Origin: Cryobacterium sp. M96
GTDB taxonomy: Bacteria > Actinomycetota > Actinomycetes > Actinomycetales > Microbacteriaceae
Length of the DNA stretch: 64,000 nt
Assembly (NCBI RefSeq): GCF_002929845.1
Contig: NZ_PJJS01000050.1
Location: forward strand, 48,138-112,137
Direction: 5' to 3'
The notes beneath the pieces are model-generated. The model ran no database searches, was not told where the DNA came from, and saw nothing but the letters and a program-made list of their open reading frames with translations. Position numbers and translations under genes: made by a program. Positions 36,818-46,272 of this stretch are shown here, in pieces (position 1 is the first letter of the stretch; each line of letters starts with the position of its first letter).

Positions 36818-37752
36818 TAGAAGTCGGCCTCCGTGCGCTGAAGAACTCGGAACTGCAGGAACGAGACGAGCATGATCACGATGACGAACAGCACCGCGTT
36901 GGCGGACTGGTAGGCGAACTCGCCGCCTTGGAAACCGCCCCGGAAGATGAGCAGGGTGATCGATTCGGTCGAGGTGCCCGGCCCGCCGGCGGTGAGGGCG
37001 ACGATGTGGTCGAAGGTCTGCAGGAACCCCTTCAGGCTCAGCACCATGTTGATGGTGAAAAAGGCGCTGATCATGGGGAACGTGATCGACCGGAATTGCC
37101 GTCCCGGCGTGGCCCCGTCGATGGCGGATGCCTCGTAGAGCTCTTGAGGGATCGTCTGCAAACCGGCCAGGTAGAGGATGATCGCGAACGCGCAGGCCTG
37201 CCAGACCGCGAGGGCGACGATGGCCGTCCACGCCCAGTCCGGGTTGGTGAGGATGTTGTCACGGAACACCGGGACGTTCGACAGGATCCGGGGGAGCGAA
37301 TTGGCGAAGAAATACTGGAAGACGTACCCGACGACAAGGATCGCCAGCACGTAGGGGATGAAGAAGATGCCGCGAAAGGTGGACTGGAACGCGATCTTCG
37401 CGTTGAGTCCGACCGCGATGGCCAGCGAGATCACGTTGGTGAGGATGGTGGCGACGATGGCGAAGCCGAAGGTGAAGCCATAGGCCGTCAGTACCCGGTC
37501 GTCCTGGAACAGGGCGATGAAGTTGCCGAATCCGACGAAGTCCCATGAGCCGAAGCCTGCGTAGTTGGTGAAGGAGAAGAAGATGCCGATGAGTACCGGG
37601 ACGGTGTGCAGCAGCGCGAAGACGGCGACCGCGGGGACGACCATCCAGTAGAAGGCGCGCGGGGTGGCGCCGACGCGTCGCCGCGCCGCGCTCGGCCGCG
37701 ACGCTCGGGGCGTCTGCTCCGGCCGGGGCCGGGTCAGGACGGAAGTAAGCAT
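36817..37752 (-). CDS. carbohydrate ABC transporter permease (MalF-like)
   Basis: 311 residues with six helices and the EAA motif LYEASAIDGATPGRQFRSIT. GGPGTSTESITLLIF near the C-terminus is typical of MalF-type sugar permeases. It starts a few bases after the binding-protein stop. No ATPase gene is in the operon; a shared MsmX/MsiK-type ATPase elsewhere is likely, as is common in actinobacteria. Confidence 0.94.
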   Translation of the reverse strand: MLTSVLTRPRPEQTPRASRPSAARRRVGATPRAFYWMVVPAVAVFALLHTVPVLIGIFFSFTNYAGFGSWDFVGFGNFIALFQDDRVLTAYGFTFGFAIVATILTNVISLAIAVGLNAKIAFQSTFRGIFFIPYVLAILVVGYVFQYFFANSLPRILSNVPVFRDNILTNPDWAWTAIVALAVWQACAFAIILYLAGLQTIPQELYEASAIDGATPGRQFRSITFPMISAFFTINMVLSLKGFLQTFDHIVALTAGGPGTSTESITLLIFRGGFQGGEFAYQSANAVLFVIVIMLVSFLQFRVLQRTEADF

Positions 37753-37755
37753 CAG

Positions 37756-39093
37756 TTAGTCTCCGCTTCGTGTCGAGGTGGTGCGTGACGCGACCTTGCG
37801 CCATTCGTTGTCGAGGGTCGCCAGCGCTTTCGCGCTGTTCTGGTCGGTCAGGAACTGCTGCACGATGGGCCCGAGCGGGATGCTCGCCGGGATCTGGTGA
37901 TCGACGAAACCGGTGATCCGGCCGGCCTGGAAGTACGGTTGCAGTTCCGCCAGGGCCGGGTTGGTGTTCTCGGCTGCGTCCCGGGCCGTCGAGAACGTGT
38001 TCTGTGAGGCTGCGAAGGAGTTCTGCACCTCCTCCTGAAAGAGGAAGTCCACGAAAAGTCGGGCTTCGGCGAGGCGCGGTGTGTCGCGGCCGATGGCAAT
38101 GGCCACGTCGACACCGGAGACGAGCTCGATGTCGGCCGGGTCATCCGTCACAGGGTAGGGGAAACCGCCGACGCTGATGTCGGGGTTGTTGGCCAGGATC
38201 GGGCTGAGGGCCCAGATCCCCTGCATCAGCATGGCCGATTCGCCGTTCGCGAAAGCCAGGTTGCCGTCTTCGTACGTGCGGCCGAGGTAGCCGTCCTGCG
38301 CGTAGGAATACAGCGTCTGCAGCTTCTCGAACGTCTCGTCGTAGTTCTTCGCGAACGAGACGGCCGAGTCGGGACCCACCTCCTCACCCTCCGCGCGGAG
38401 ATCGGGGAAGAAATCGTCGCCGCCGAGTTGGGCGCCGATACCGTTCAGGGAGGATTGCACTGTCCATGCGTCGGCCGCGGTGCCGTAGAACGGGGCGATA
38501 CCGGCCGCCTGGAGCGTGTCGCAGGCGGCGATCAACTCGTCCCAGGTGGTGGGAATCTCCATGCCCTGCGCGGCGAAGATGTCACGGTTGTAGAGAACGC
38601 CGTTGCCGTTGTTCGCGAAGCCGAGGGCATTCACCTCGTTCTGGTAGGAGCCGAGGGCCCCGACGATGTCCTGAACGGCCGGGTTGATCCGGTCGAGAAC
38701 GGGGTCGCCACTGAAGTCGTGGAAGACACCGGCCCGCGCCAGCTGGCCGAAGTTCCCCGATCCGTTCAGACTGATCACATCGGGCACCTTGTTCTTGACC
38801 AGTAGGGTGCGGATGGCGGTGTCCGCATCGGGGACGGCGTTCTGGGTTACCCGGATGCCGGGGTTCTCTGCCTCAAAATCGGCGATGATGCCGTCGAAGT
38901 CCGCGATGGCCTCGGACTTGAACTGGAAGAAATCGAGGGTGACGACGTCGTTCTGACCCGGGGCGCAGCCGCTGAGGGCGCCGATCCCGAGCGTACCGGC
39001 CAGGAGGAGTGCCACGGGTCGCCGGAGCGTCCGCAACCTCCTCGACCGGTGGCGTCGCCGGGCGGGTGTCTGGTACGTCGTCGTATCCGTCAT
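37756..39093 (-). CDS. sugar ABC transporter substrate-binding lipoprotein
   Basis: 445 residues from the ATG at 39093. Arg-rich N-terminus, hydrophobic core and lipobox GALSGC, so a lipoprotein anchored outside the membrane. The mature part follows cluster 1 (MalE-like) binding proteins: VTLDFFQFKSEAIADFDGI, GVLYNRDIFAAQGMEIPTTW, FANGESAMLMQGIWAL. First gene of the operon binding protein, two permeases, GH13; divergent from a ROK repressor which probably controls it. Confidence 0.94.
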   Translation of the reverse strand: MTDTTTYQTPARRRHRSRRLRTLRRPVALLLAGTLGIGALSGCAPGQNDVVTLDFFQFKSEAIADFDGIIADFEAENPGIRVTQNAVPDADTAIRTLLVKNKVPDVISLNGSGNFGQLARAGVFHDFSGDPVLDRINPAVQDIVGALGSYQNEVNALGFANNGNGVLYNRDIFAAQGMEIPTTWDELIAACDTLQAAGIAPFYGTAADAWTVQSSLNGIGAQLGGDDFFPDLRAEGEEVGPDSAVSFAKNYDETFEKLQTLYSYAQDGYLGRTYEDGNLAFANGESAMLMQGIWALSPILANNPDISVGGFPYPVTDDPADIELVSGVDVAIAIGRDTPRLAEARLFVDFLFQEEVQNSFAASQNTFSTARDAAENTNPALAELQPYFQAGRITGFVDHQIPASIPLGPIVQQFLTDQNSAKALATLDNEWRKVASRTTSTRSGD

Positions 39094-39211
39094 TGCGGGG
39101 CTCCTTAGGCCGTCATGTCGCTGCATGAATCTTTCTACGGCAAAAAGAATAGGACGTCAATTCGGGAAATTTGCCGCTCTCGCGAGATGAAAAGTCCGCT
39201 CGGGCCAGAGT

Positions 39212-39234
39212 ATTCATGCCACTATGGAATAAAT
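39212..39234. promoter_or_regulatory. candidate ROK operator
   Basis: An imperfect 23-bp palindrome, half ATTCATGCCA and half TGGAATAAAT (nine of twelve positions symmetrical), 19 bp upstream of the ROK gene ATG in the 160-bp divergent spacer. AT-rich palindromes of this size are usual ROK binding sites. A second weaker one (GAATCTTTC / CAAAAAGAAT) lies at about 39127-39150, on the transporter side. Confidence 0.45.
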
Positions 39235-39253
39235 GGCACCTCAGGGGGCGGAT

Positions 39254-40405
39254 ATGACCACGGATGCGGCGTCGACAGTGAGCGAGACCTCCCGGGAACT
39301 CGCGCGAGCCGTGCTCATCCACGGCCCGATCTCCCGCAGCGACCTCGGCCGTCGCCTGGGACTGTCACCGGCCAGCCTGACGCGGTTGAGCAAGCCGTTC
39401 CTCGATTGTGGCCTGTTCGTCGAGGGCAGCGAAGACCGCGACGGAACCGTCGGGCGCCCGGCCCGGCCCTTGGACGTCCGGGTGGATGCCAGTCGGTTCG
39501 TCGGGGTGAAACTCACCGGCGACGACGTCTTCGCGGTGCTCACCGACCTGCGGGCCAACGAGGTGGGCTCGGCCCGGCGGGTGCTCGCCGATCACACTGT
39601 CGAGCACGTTGTGGCCCGAATCGACGAGGTCGTGCGCGAGCTCGGCGGCCCGGATGGGCTGTCGGCGCTCGGCGTCTGCGTGGGTGGGCATGTCACCGGC
39701 GCCCGGGTCGTGACCCGGGCGCCGTTCCTGGGCTGGCACGACGTGGACCTGGCCACGCGGCTCGAGCGACTGCTCGGAATTCCGGTCACGATCGAGAACG
39801 ATGTCGTCGCGCTCACCTCCGCCGAGCAGTGGTTCGGAGCGGTCCGGGGTGTCCCGACCTTCGCGGTTCTGACCATCGGCGTCGGCGTCGGCTACGGACT
39901 GGTCGTCAACGACCAGGTGATCGTGACGGCCGACAGCGGCCTGGGCCTCGGTGGGCACATCCCGCTCGACCCGAACGGGCCGCTCTGCCCGGAAGGACAC
40001 CGCGGCTGCTCGCAGGCAATGCTCACGAGCCAGAGTGTTTCTGCCCAGGTCAGCGTGGCCCTCGGCCGGGAGGTCGACTACGACGAGGTGCTCCGGCTCG
40101 CGGTGGAGGGGAACCGGGCTGCGGCATCCGTCGTCACCGCCACCGGTCGCGGACTGGGCCGATTGATCGCGGTGATCGCCAATATCGGGATGCTCGACAC
40201 GATCGTGCTCTCCGGCGAGGGGATGCCACTGTGGGCGCTGGCATCCGAGGAGGTCATCGCCGCTGCCCGAGCCGACCGCGACCCGGATGCGACACCGCTG
40301 ACAATCGTCGTTGACGACAGCGGGGTCTCCTCCTGGGCCCGCGGGGCCGCGGCTGTTGCCATCCAGCGCTCGCTCGGCCGATTGGCCGCTGCCGCCAGCG
40401 AATAG
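39254..40405 (+). CDS. ROK family transcriptional regulator
   Basis: 383 residues: N-terminal winged helix with SRSDLGRRLGLSPASLTRL, followed by a ROK sugar-binding domain (ALGVCVGGHVTG, VTIENDVVALTSAEQWFGA, TIGVGVGYGLV). The zinc motif of ROK proteins, normally HxxxxxxxxxxCxCGxxGC, is here GHIPLDPNGPLCPEGHRGC: the middle Cys is Glu, so the metal site is incomplete. It very likely represses the divergent sugar transporter-glucosidase operon until a sugar binds. Confidence 0.92.
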   Translation: MTTDAASTVSETSRELARAVLIHGPISRSDLGRRLGLSPASLTRLSKPFLDCGLFVEGSEDRDGTVGRPARPLDVRVDASRFVGVKLTGDDVFAVLTDLRANEVGSARRVLADHTVEHVVARIDEVVRELGGPDGLSALGVCVGGHVTGARVVTRAPFLGWHDVDLATRLERLLGIPVTIENDVVALTSAEQWFGAVRGVPTFAVLTIGVGVGYGLVVNDQVIVTADSGLGLGGHIPLDPNGPLCPEGHRGCSQAMLTSQSVSAQVSVALGREVDYDEVLRLAVEGNRAAASVVTATGRGLGRLIAVIANIGMLDTIVLSGEGMPLWALASEEVIAAARADRDPDATPLTIVVDDSGVSSWARGAAAVAIQRSLGRLAAAASE

Positions 40406-40449
40406 AATCGTCCATGCGCGCTGCGCGCCGCGCGAGTGGGAGGCTGCAC

Positions 40450-41556
40450 ATGCAATTCGGGATCTTCACCGTCGGTGACCTCACGGTCAACCCCACGACG
40501 GGCCACACCCCCACCGAGCACGAGCGCATCACGGCCATGGTCGCCATCGCCGAGAAGGCCGAAGAGGTCGGCCTCGACGTCTTCGCCGCCGGTGAGCACC
40601 ACAACCCGCCCTTCGTGCCCTCGTCGCCGACGACGCTGCTCGGCTACATCGCCGCGAAGACCGAGCGCATCATCCTCTCCACGGCCACGACATTGATCAC
40701 GACGAACGACCCGGTCAAGATCGCCGAAGACTTCGCCATGCTCCAGCACCTCTCCGGTGGGCGGGTCGACCTGATGCTCGGTCGCGGCAACACCGGCCCG
40801 GTCTACCCGTGGTTCGGCCAGGACGTGCGCCAGGGCATCCCGCTGGCGCTGGAAAACTACGCGCTGCTGCGCCGGTTGTGGCGCGAGGACGTCGTGGACT
40901 GGGAGGGCCAGTTCCGCACCCCGCTGCAGGGGTTCCAGTCGACGCCGCGCCCGCTCGACGGGGTGCCGCCGTTCGTCTGGCACGCCAGCATCCGCAGCCC
41001 GGAGATCGCCGAGCAGGCCGCGTTCTACGGTGACGGCTTCTTCGCCAACAACATCTTTTGGCCCAGGGAGCACTACCTCAAGCTGATCGGGCTCTACCGG
41101 GCCCGGTTCGAGCACTACGGCCACGGTCGAGCCGACCAGGCCATCGTGGGCCTCGGCGGGCAGGTCTTCATGCGCACGAACTCGCAGGACGCCGTCGATG
41201 AATTCCGGCCCTACTTCGACAACGCCCCGGTCTACGGCCACGGCCCGAGCCTCGAGGAGTTCACCGAGCAGACGCCGCTGACCGTCGGCAGCCCGCAGCA
41301 GATCATCGACCGCTACGCCGGCATGCGCGACTACTTCGGCGACTACCAGCGTCAGCTCTTCCTGATCGACCACGCCGGACTGCCGTTGAAAACCGTGCTC
41401 GATCAGCTCGACATCCTCGGCGGCGAGGTGGTGCCCGTGCTCCGCACGGAGCTGGCCGTGAACCGGCCCGCTCACGTTCCCGACGCACCCACGCACGCCT
41501 CGCTGAAGGCCGACGCCGCGATAAGTCTGCTCGCGGCATCCGTCGCCCGCCCGTGA
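40450..41556 (+). CDS. LLM class flavin-dependent oxidoreductase
   Basis: 368 residues. FGIFTVGDLTVNPTTGHTP start, FAAGEHHNPPFVPSSPTT, LSGGRVDLMLGRGNTGPVYP and an IDRYAGMRDYFGDYQRQ block place it in the luciferase-like group with long C-terminal extension (CE1758-like). Its stop overlaps the pyrD GTG start (GTGA), so it is translationally coupled to a flavin-enzyme pair, which may hint at use of the same reduced flavin or pathway. Confidence 0.9.
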   Translation: MQFGIFTVGDLTVNPTTGHTPTEHERITAMVAIAEKAEEVGLDVFAAGEHHNPPFVPSSPTTLLGYIAAKTERIILSTATTLITTNDPVKIAEDFAMLQHLSGGRVDLMLGRGNTGPVYPWFGQDVRQGIPLALENYALLRRLWREDVVDWEGQFRTPLQGFQSTPRPLDGVPPFVWHASIRSPEIAEQAAFYGDGFFANNIFWPREHYLKLIGLYRARFEHYGHGRADQAIVGLGGQVFMRTNSQDAVDEFRPYFDNAPVYGHGPSLEEFTEQTPLTVGSPQQIIDRYAGMRDYFGDYQRQLFLIDHAGLPLKTVLDQLDILGGEVVPVLRTELAVNRPAHVPDAPTHASLKADAAISLLAASVARP

Positions 41557-42554
41557 CCTCTCCCGCGGAAGCAGACACCATGACCATCGCGCCGCCTCAG
41601 CCATCAATGGATGCGCGCCGCGCCTTCTTCGACGCCCGTCCCGCCGCCTCCGTGGCGGTCGACCTCTCCGTGCGAATCGGCAGCCTCACCCTCGCCAACC
41701 CGGTCATGCCGGCCTCGGGCTGCTTCGGGCCTTCGCTCGGACGCTTGATCCCGGTCGCCGAGCTTGGCGCCGTGGTCACCAAGACCGTGTTCGGCACCCC
41801 GCGCGGCGGCAACGCCGCGCACAGGCTGACCGAGCTCCGGGCCGGGATGGTCAACAGTGTCGGCATCCCGAGCCGCGGGGCCGCCGGCTACCTGGCGTCG
41901 CAACACCCGCTCTACCTGGCGCTCGGCGTGCCCGTGATCGTCAGCGTCGGCGGCCACCGTTCGGGCGAGTACGCCCCCGTCGTGCGGGGCCTGCGGGGCG
42001 CGGGCGACGCCTACGAGCTCAACGTGTCCTGTCCGAACCTCGACCGCCACGGCACCGACATCGGCTCCGATCCCGACGCCATCGGGAAGGTCGTGCATGC
42101 TGTGCGCCTGGAGACCGACAAGCCCCTGATCGTCAAGCTGCCGGTGCTCGTCTCTTCGATCGCGGACTGTGCCCAGGCCGCTGAGGCGGCCGGCGCCGAC
42201 GCCGTCTGCGTGGCCAACTCGATCCCGGCGCTGCCGCTCACGGCCGCTACGCGGAGCCCCATTCTCGGCAACGTGATCGGCGGTCTGTCCGGCCCGAATA
42301 TCCGCCCGGTCGTGCTGCGGTTGGTCTGGTTGGCCTCCCGAGCGGTCGACATCCCGGTGATCGCCTGCGGCGGGATCGAAACCGCCGACGACGCCCTCGA
42401 CTACTTCTCGGTCGGCGCCCACGCCGTGCAGGTCGGCACGGCCAGCTTCGGTCGCCCGTTCGCCATGGTCGAAATCGTTCGCGCCCTGCAGGAGCGCTGC
42501 GAGGGCGTCGCCGCGGCCGACATCACCGAACTGATCGAATTGTGGAGGGCCTGA
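41553..42554 (+). CDS. pyrD: dihydroorotate dehydrogenase class 1B catalytic subunit
   Basis: 333 residues from the GTG at 41553; ATG at 41580 is an alternative. FMN barrel with ANPVMPASGCFG, the catalytic Cys in ELNVSCPNLDRHG, LIVKLPVLVSS and late GGIETADDALDYFSVGAHAVQVGT. It oxidises dihydroorotate to orotate in pyrimidine synthesis. The following pyrK-type gene indicates the NAD-linked 1B form; many actinobacteria use the quinone-linked class 2 enzyme instead. No other pyr gene is nearby. Confidence 0.9.
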   Translation: MTSPAEADTMTIAPPQPSMDARRAFFDARPAASVAVDLSVRIGSLTLANPVMPASGCFGPSLGRLIPVAELGAVVTKTVFGTPRGGNAAHRLTELRAGMVNSVGIPSRGAAGYLASQHPLYLALGVPVIVSVGGHRSGEYAPVVRGLRGAGDAYELNVSCPNLDRHGTDIGSDPDAIGKVVHAVRLETDKPLIVKLPVLVSSIADCAQAAEAAGADAVCVANSIPALPLTAATRSPILGNVIGGLSGPNIRPVVLRLVWLASRAVDIPVIACGGIETADDALDYFSVGAHAVQVGTASFGRPFAMVEIVRALQERCEGVAAADITELIELWRA

Positions 42555-43531
42555 TGACCGTTACGACCGCCCTCGGGGACCTCGCCGCCCTGCGCCGCCA
42601 GCAGGCGTTCGCCGCGGCCGACGAGGCCGCGCTGGACGGCCTCATCGCGGTGCGACCGCCCGAGCGGGTGCCTCGGCCCGACCCGGTCTGGGACGACGCC
42701 CGCGTTCTCGTGCACGAGGTCGTGGGAGAGCGGTACCGCCGGCTCGTACTGGCCACCGACACCATTGCGACGACCGCCCTCGCCGGACAGTTCCTGATGA
42801 TCACCGTGCCCCCCACAGGCGGGGAGCGCATCCTGCTCCCACGCCCGATGGCCATCCACCGCCGCCACCCCGACCAGGGCACCGTGGAGGTCATCTACGG
42901 CTCGGCCGGCCGCGGCACCACCGCGCTCACCGACGTACTCGTGGGCGAGAGCCTCCTGGTCACCGGCCCGCTGGGCCGCGGCTTCGAGTTCCCGGATGCC
43001 GCCCTCCCGACTGAGACTGGTCCAGAGGCGCCCCGCACGGCCCTGATGATCGGCCGCGGTGTCGGCGTCTGCGCCATCATGGGCTCGGTCGAAGACGCCG
43101 CCCGGCTCGGCATCGCCGCCACGGTCGTGCTCAGCGGGAGGTCGCCGGCCAATCTGATCGGCCTGGCCGACTGCGCCGAGCTGGGCGCCACGGTCATCCC
43201 CGTCACCGACGACGACGGCTCGAGCGCGCTGCCGGCGCTCGGCGAACGGCTGCGCGGGCTTTTCGCCTGGGCCCCGCCCGACGTCATCCTGGCCTGCGGC
43301 GCCGGAGTTCTCGCCCGCCTCGCCGCCGATCTCGGCGCCGAGTGGGGCGCGCCGGTGCAGGTCTCGCTGGAGGCTCACATGGCCTGCGGCCTCGGCTACT
43401 GCCACGGATGCGCCGCGCCCGTCGCCACGGATCCCGCCGTCGAGGGGCCGCTGGTCTGCGTCGACGGCCCGGTGTTCGACGCCGTGCTGCCGGACCGGGC
43501 CGCGGCCGGGCGCGAGAAACCAGCAGGCTGA
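42554..43531 (+). CDS. pyrK: dihydroorotate dehydrogenase electron-transfer subunit (PyrK-like)
   Basis: 325 residues. FAD domain with LPRPMAIHRR, then GPLGRGFEFP and GRGVGVCAIMG of the NAD-binding part. The [2Fe-2S] cysteines are C278, C283, C286 and C302 (MACGLGYCHGC ... LVCVDG). It passes electrons from PyrD to NAD. About 45 extra residues precede the usual start; they are Ala/Arg-rich and unexplained. ATG at 42554 overlaps the pyrD stop (TGATG). Confidence 0.9.
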   Translation: MTVTTALGDLAALRRQQAFAAADEAALDGLIAVRPPERVPRPDPVWDDARVLVHEVVGERYRRLVLATDTIATTALAGQFLMITVPPTGGERILLPRPMAIHRRHPDQGTVEVIYGSAGRGTTALTDVLVGESLLVTGPLGRGFEFPDAALPTETGPEAPRTALMIGRGVGVCAIMGSVEDAARLGIAATVVLSGRSPANLIGLADCAELGATVIPVTDDDGSSALPALGERLRGLFAWAPPDVILACGAGVLARLAADLGAEWGAPVQVSLEAHMACGLGYCHGCAAPVATDPAVEGPLVCVDGPVFDAVLPDRAAAGREKPAG

Positions 43532-43788
43532 ACGTCTTCTGTTAGGCTTGAGGAGGTTAATCCTTGGATTGGCCACGCAGAATCACGCTCAGTACGGAGC
43601 AGACCGGCAGCGCGCTGGTCCTCGGTGGTGGTTTCCCAACTTGCCGGCAACATCCGCAGTTGGTGAATTTCTACTGGTGGCCAGCTCTCGCACCCTTCTT
43701 CTCCGCGTCCAGCTCGCGCGCCATACGGGCAACCGAGTCTTCATCGCCAGAATGGCGAGAAGCAAAAACCAAAGGAGAGAACCCCCAT

Positions 43789-46062
43789 ATGGAGGGTCCA
43801 GAAATCACGTTCGCCGAAACCGTTATCGATAACGGCAAGTACGGCACACGCACCATCCGTTTCGAAACCGGGCGTCTCGCCCAGCAGGCGCAGGGCTCTG
43901 CCGCCGCCTACATCGACGAAGAGACCATGCTTCTCTCCGCCACGAGCGCCAGCAAGCAGCCGAAGGAGAACTTCGACTTCTTCCCCCTTACCATTGACGT
44001 CGAAGAGCGCATGTACGCTGCCGGACGCATCCCGGGCAGCTTCTTCCGTCGCGAAGGTCGCCCGTCGACCGAGGCCATCCTCACCTGCCGTCTGATCGAC
44101 CGGCCGCTGCGCCCGTCCTTCGTCGACGGACTCCGCAACGAGATCCAGGTTGTCGTCACCGTTCTGGCCATCGCGCCGGATGAGTACTACGACGTGCTCG
44201 CGATCAACGCGGCCTCGATGTCGACCCAGCTCGCCGGCCTCCCCTTCTCGGGCCCGATCGGTGGCGTTCGCGTCGCCCTCATCCCCGACGAGAACGGCTC
44301 CGGCCAGTGGGTTGCCTTCCCGAAGCACTCGCAGATCGTCGACGCCGTGTTCAGCATGGTCGTCGCCGGTCGCGTGGTGACCGACGCCAACGGCGCGCAG
44401 GACGTCGCGATCATGATGATCGAGGCCGAAGCCACCGACAACGCCTGGGATCTCATCAAGGGCGGCGCCATCAAGCCGAACGAAGAGGTCATCGCCGAGG
44501 GCATCGAAGCCTCGAAGCCCTTCATCAAGCAGCTCATCGAGGCGCAGCAGAAGGTTGCCGCCTCGGCCGCCAAGCCGACCGGCGCCTACCCGGTGTTCCC
44601 GTCCTACCAGCCGGCCACCTACGACGCCGTCGCCGCTCTCGCGTACGACCAGTTGAAGGCCGTCTATCAGATCGCCGACAAGATCGAGCGCCAGAATGCG
44701 GATGACGCGCTCAAGGCATCCGTCAAGGAGACCATCGCGGCCAAGGTCGCCGCCGGCGAACTCGACGCCAGCGCGAACAACCAGGTTTCCGCCGCGTACA
44801 AGTCGGTCACCAAGCTCGTCGTGCGCTCGCGCGTCCTCAACGAGGGCATCCGCATCGACGGCCGTGGGCTCGCGGATATCCGCCCGCTCGACGCCGAGGT
44901 TGCCATCATCCCGCGCGTGCACGGTTCCGCGATCTTCCAGCGCGGCGAGACCCAGATTCTGGGTGTCACCACGCTGAACATGCTCAAGCTCGAGCAGACG
45001 ATCGACTCCTTGAGCCCGGTCACCAAGAAGCGCTATATGCACAACTACAATTTCCCGCCCTACTCGACCGGTGAAACCGGCCGCGTCGGAACGCCGAAGC
45101 GCCGCGAGATCGGCCACGGAGCGCTCGCTGAGCGTGCCCTGGTCCCCGTGCTGCCGACGCGTGAGGAATTCCCCTACGCCATCCGTCAGGTCTCCGAGGC
45201 GCTCAGCTCCAACGGATCCACCTCGATGGGTTCCGTCTGTGCCTCGACCCTGTCACTGCTCAACGCCGGTGTGCCGCTGCGCGCACCTGTCGCCGGCATC
45301 GCCATGGGCCTCATCTCCGACACCGTTGACGGCAAGACCCGCTATGCGGCTCTCACCGACATCCTCGGCGCCGAAGATGCCCTCGGCGACATGGACTTCA
45401 AGGTCGCCGGCACGAGCGAGTTCGTCACCGCGATCCAGCTCGACACGAAGCTCGACGGCATCCCGGCATCCGTCCTCGCCGGCGCGCTCACCCAGGCCAA
45501 GGACGCTCGCGCGACCATCCTGGCCGTGCTGAACGCCGCCATCGACCGTCCCGACGAGATGGCACCGACCGCGCCCCGCGTGATCAGCGTCCAGATCCCG
45601 GTCGACAAGATCGGCGAGCTGATCGGCCCGAAGGGCAAGATGATCAACTCGATCCAGGACCAAACCGGTGCCGACATCTCCATCGAGGAAGACGGCACGG
45701 TGTACATCGGCGCCGTTGACGGACCGTCGGCCGAGGCCGCTCGCGCCATGGTCAACGCCGTCGCGAACCCGACCAACCCGGAGATCGGCGAGCAGTTCCT
45801 CGGAACCGTCGTCAAGATCGCCGCGTTCGGCGCATTCGTCTCCCTGCTCCCCGGCAAGGACGGCCTGCTGCACATCAGTGAGGTGCGCAAGCTCGCCGGT
45901 GGCAAGCGGGTTGAGAACGTCGAAGACGTGCTCGGCGTGGGCCAGAAGGTCCTCGTGGAGATCACCAAGATTGACGACCGTGGCAAGCTCTCGCTCGCCC
46001 CGGTCCTCGATGAGTCGGCTAAGGCCGGCACCGAGGACGCACCGGTTCCGACCGAGGCGTAG
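43789..46062 (+). CDS. pnp: polyribonucleotide nucleotidyltransferase
   Basis: 757 residues, complete: two RNase PH domains (about 10-145 and 330-550; [21 protein letters not shown] is in the first), a helical linker, KH domain with [11 protein letters not shown] and an S1 domain ([26 protein letters not shown]) near the C-terminus. It degrades RNA 3' to 5' with phosphate and is also called guanosine pentaphosphate synthetase in actinobacteria. ATG at 43789 behind AAAGGAGA. The 257-bp leader (43532-43788) is open in frame but lacks similarity and may hold autoregulatory RNA structure. Confidence 0.97.
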   Translation: MEGPEITFAETVIDNGKYGTRTIRFETGRLAQQAQGSAAAYIDEETMLLSATSASKQPKENFDFFPLTIDVEERMYAAGRIPGSFFRREGRPSTEAILTCRLIDRPLRPSFVDGLRNEIQVVVTVLAIAPDEYYDVLAINAASMSTQLAGLPFSGPIGGVRVALIPDENGSGQWVAFPKHSQIVDAVFSMVVAGRVVTDANGAQDVAIMMIEAEATDNAWDLIKGGAIKPNEEVIAEGIEASKPFIKQLIEAQQKVAASAAKPTGAYPVFPSYQPATYDAVAALAYDQLKAVYQIADKIERQNADDALKASVKETIAAKVAAGELDASANNQVSAAYKSVTKLVVRSRVLNEGIRIDGRGLADIRPLDAEVAIIPRVHGSAIFQRGETQILGVTTLNMLKLEQTIDSLSPVTKKRYMHNYNFPPYSTGETGRVGTPKRREIGHGALAERALVPVLPTREEFPYAIRQVSEALSSNGSTSMGSVCASTLSLLNAGVPLRAPVAGIAMGLISDTVDGKTRYAALTDILGAEDALGDMDFKVAGTSEFVTAIQLDTKLDGIPASVLAGALTQAKDARATILAVLNAAIDRPDEMAPTAPRVISVQIPVDKIGELIGPKGKMINSIQDQTGADISIEEDGTVYIGAVDGPSAEAARAMVNAVANPTNPEIGEQFLGTVVKIAAFGAFVSLLPGKDGLLHISEVRKLAGGKRVENVEDVLGVGQKVLVEITKIDDRGKLSLAPVLDESAKAGTEDAPVPTEA

Positions 46063-46110
46063 TCCGCTAGATCTACCGACAACCTCTCGCCAGGTTAGTC
46101 GGCTAGACGG

Positions 46111-46145
46111 AAAGCCCGTCCTGCTCCGGCAGGGCGGGCTTTTTG
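46111..46145 (+). terminator. intrinsic terminator of pnp
   Basis: AAAGCCCGTCCTGC / GCAGGGCGGGCTTTTT with loop TCCG: a nearly perfect GC-rich stem followed by a T run, 48 bp after the pnp stop. Confidence 0.95.
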
Positions 46146-46233
46146 CATCCCGCGGTGGTCGAGTGCCCGCCCGATGTCGCGCGTGTTCCCGATCCGGCGG
46201 CCGATCCCGTTCCCCGCGGCTCAAGACCAGCAC

Positions 46234-46266
46234 CTATTTGAAAGTATTACAGGTTAGCGATATGAT
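46234..46266 (+). promoter_or_regulatory. arsR promoter with CTATTTGA half-site
   Basis: TTGAAA (46238-46243), 17 bp, TATGAT (46261-46266): an almost ideal sigma-70-type promoter. Transcription would start about at the GTG of the regulator (46273), giving a leaderless mRNA. CTATTTGA (46234-46241), overlapping the -35 box, is also one half of the palindrome on the hyf-like operon promoter, which suggests one regulator binds both. Confidence 0.75.
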
Positions 46267-46272
46267 CAGACT

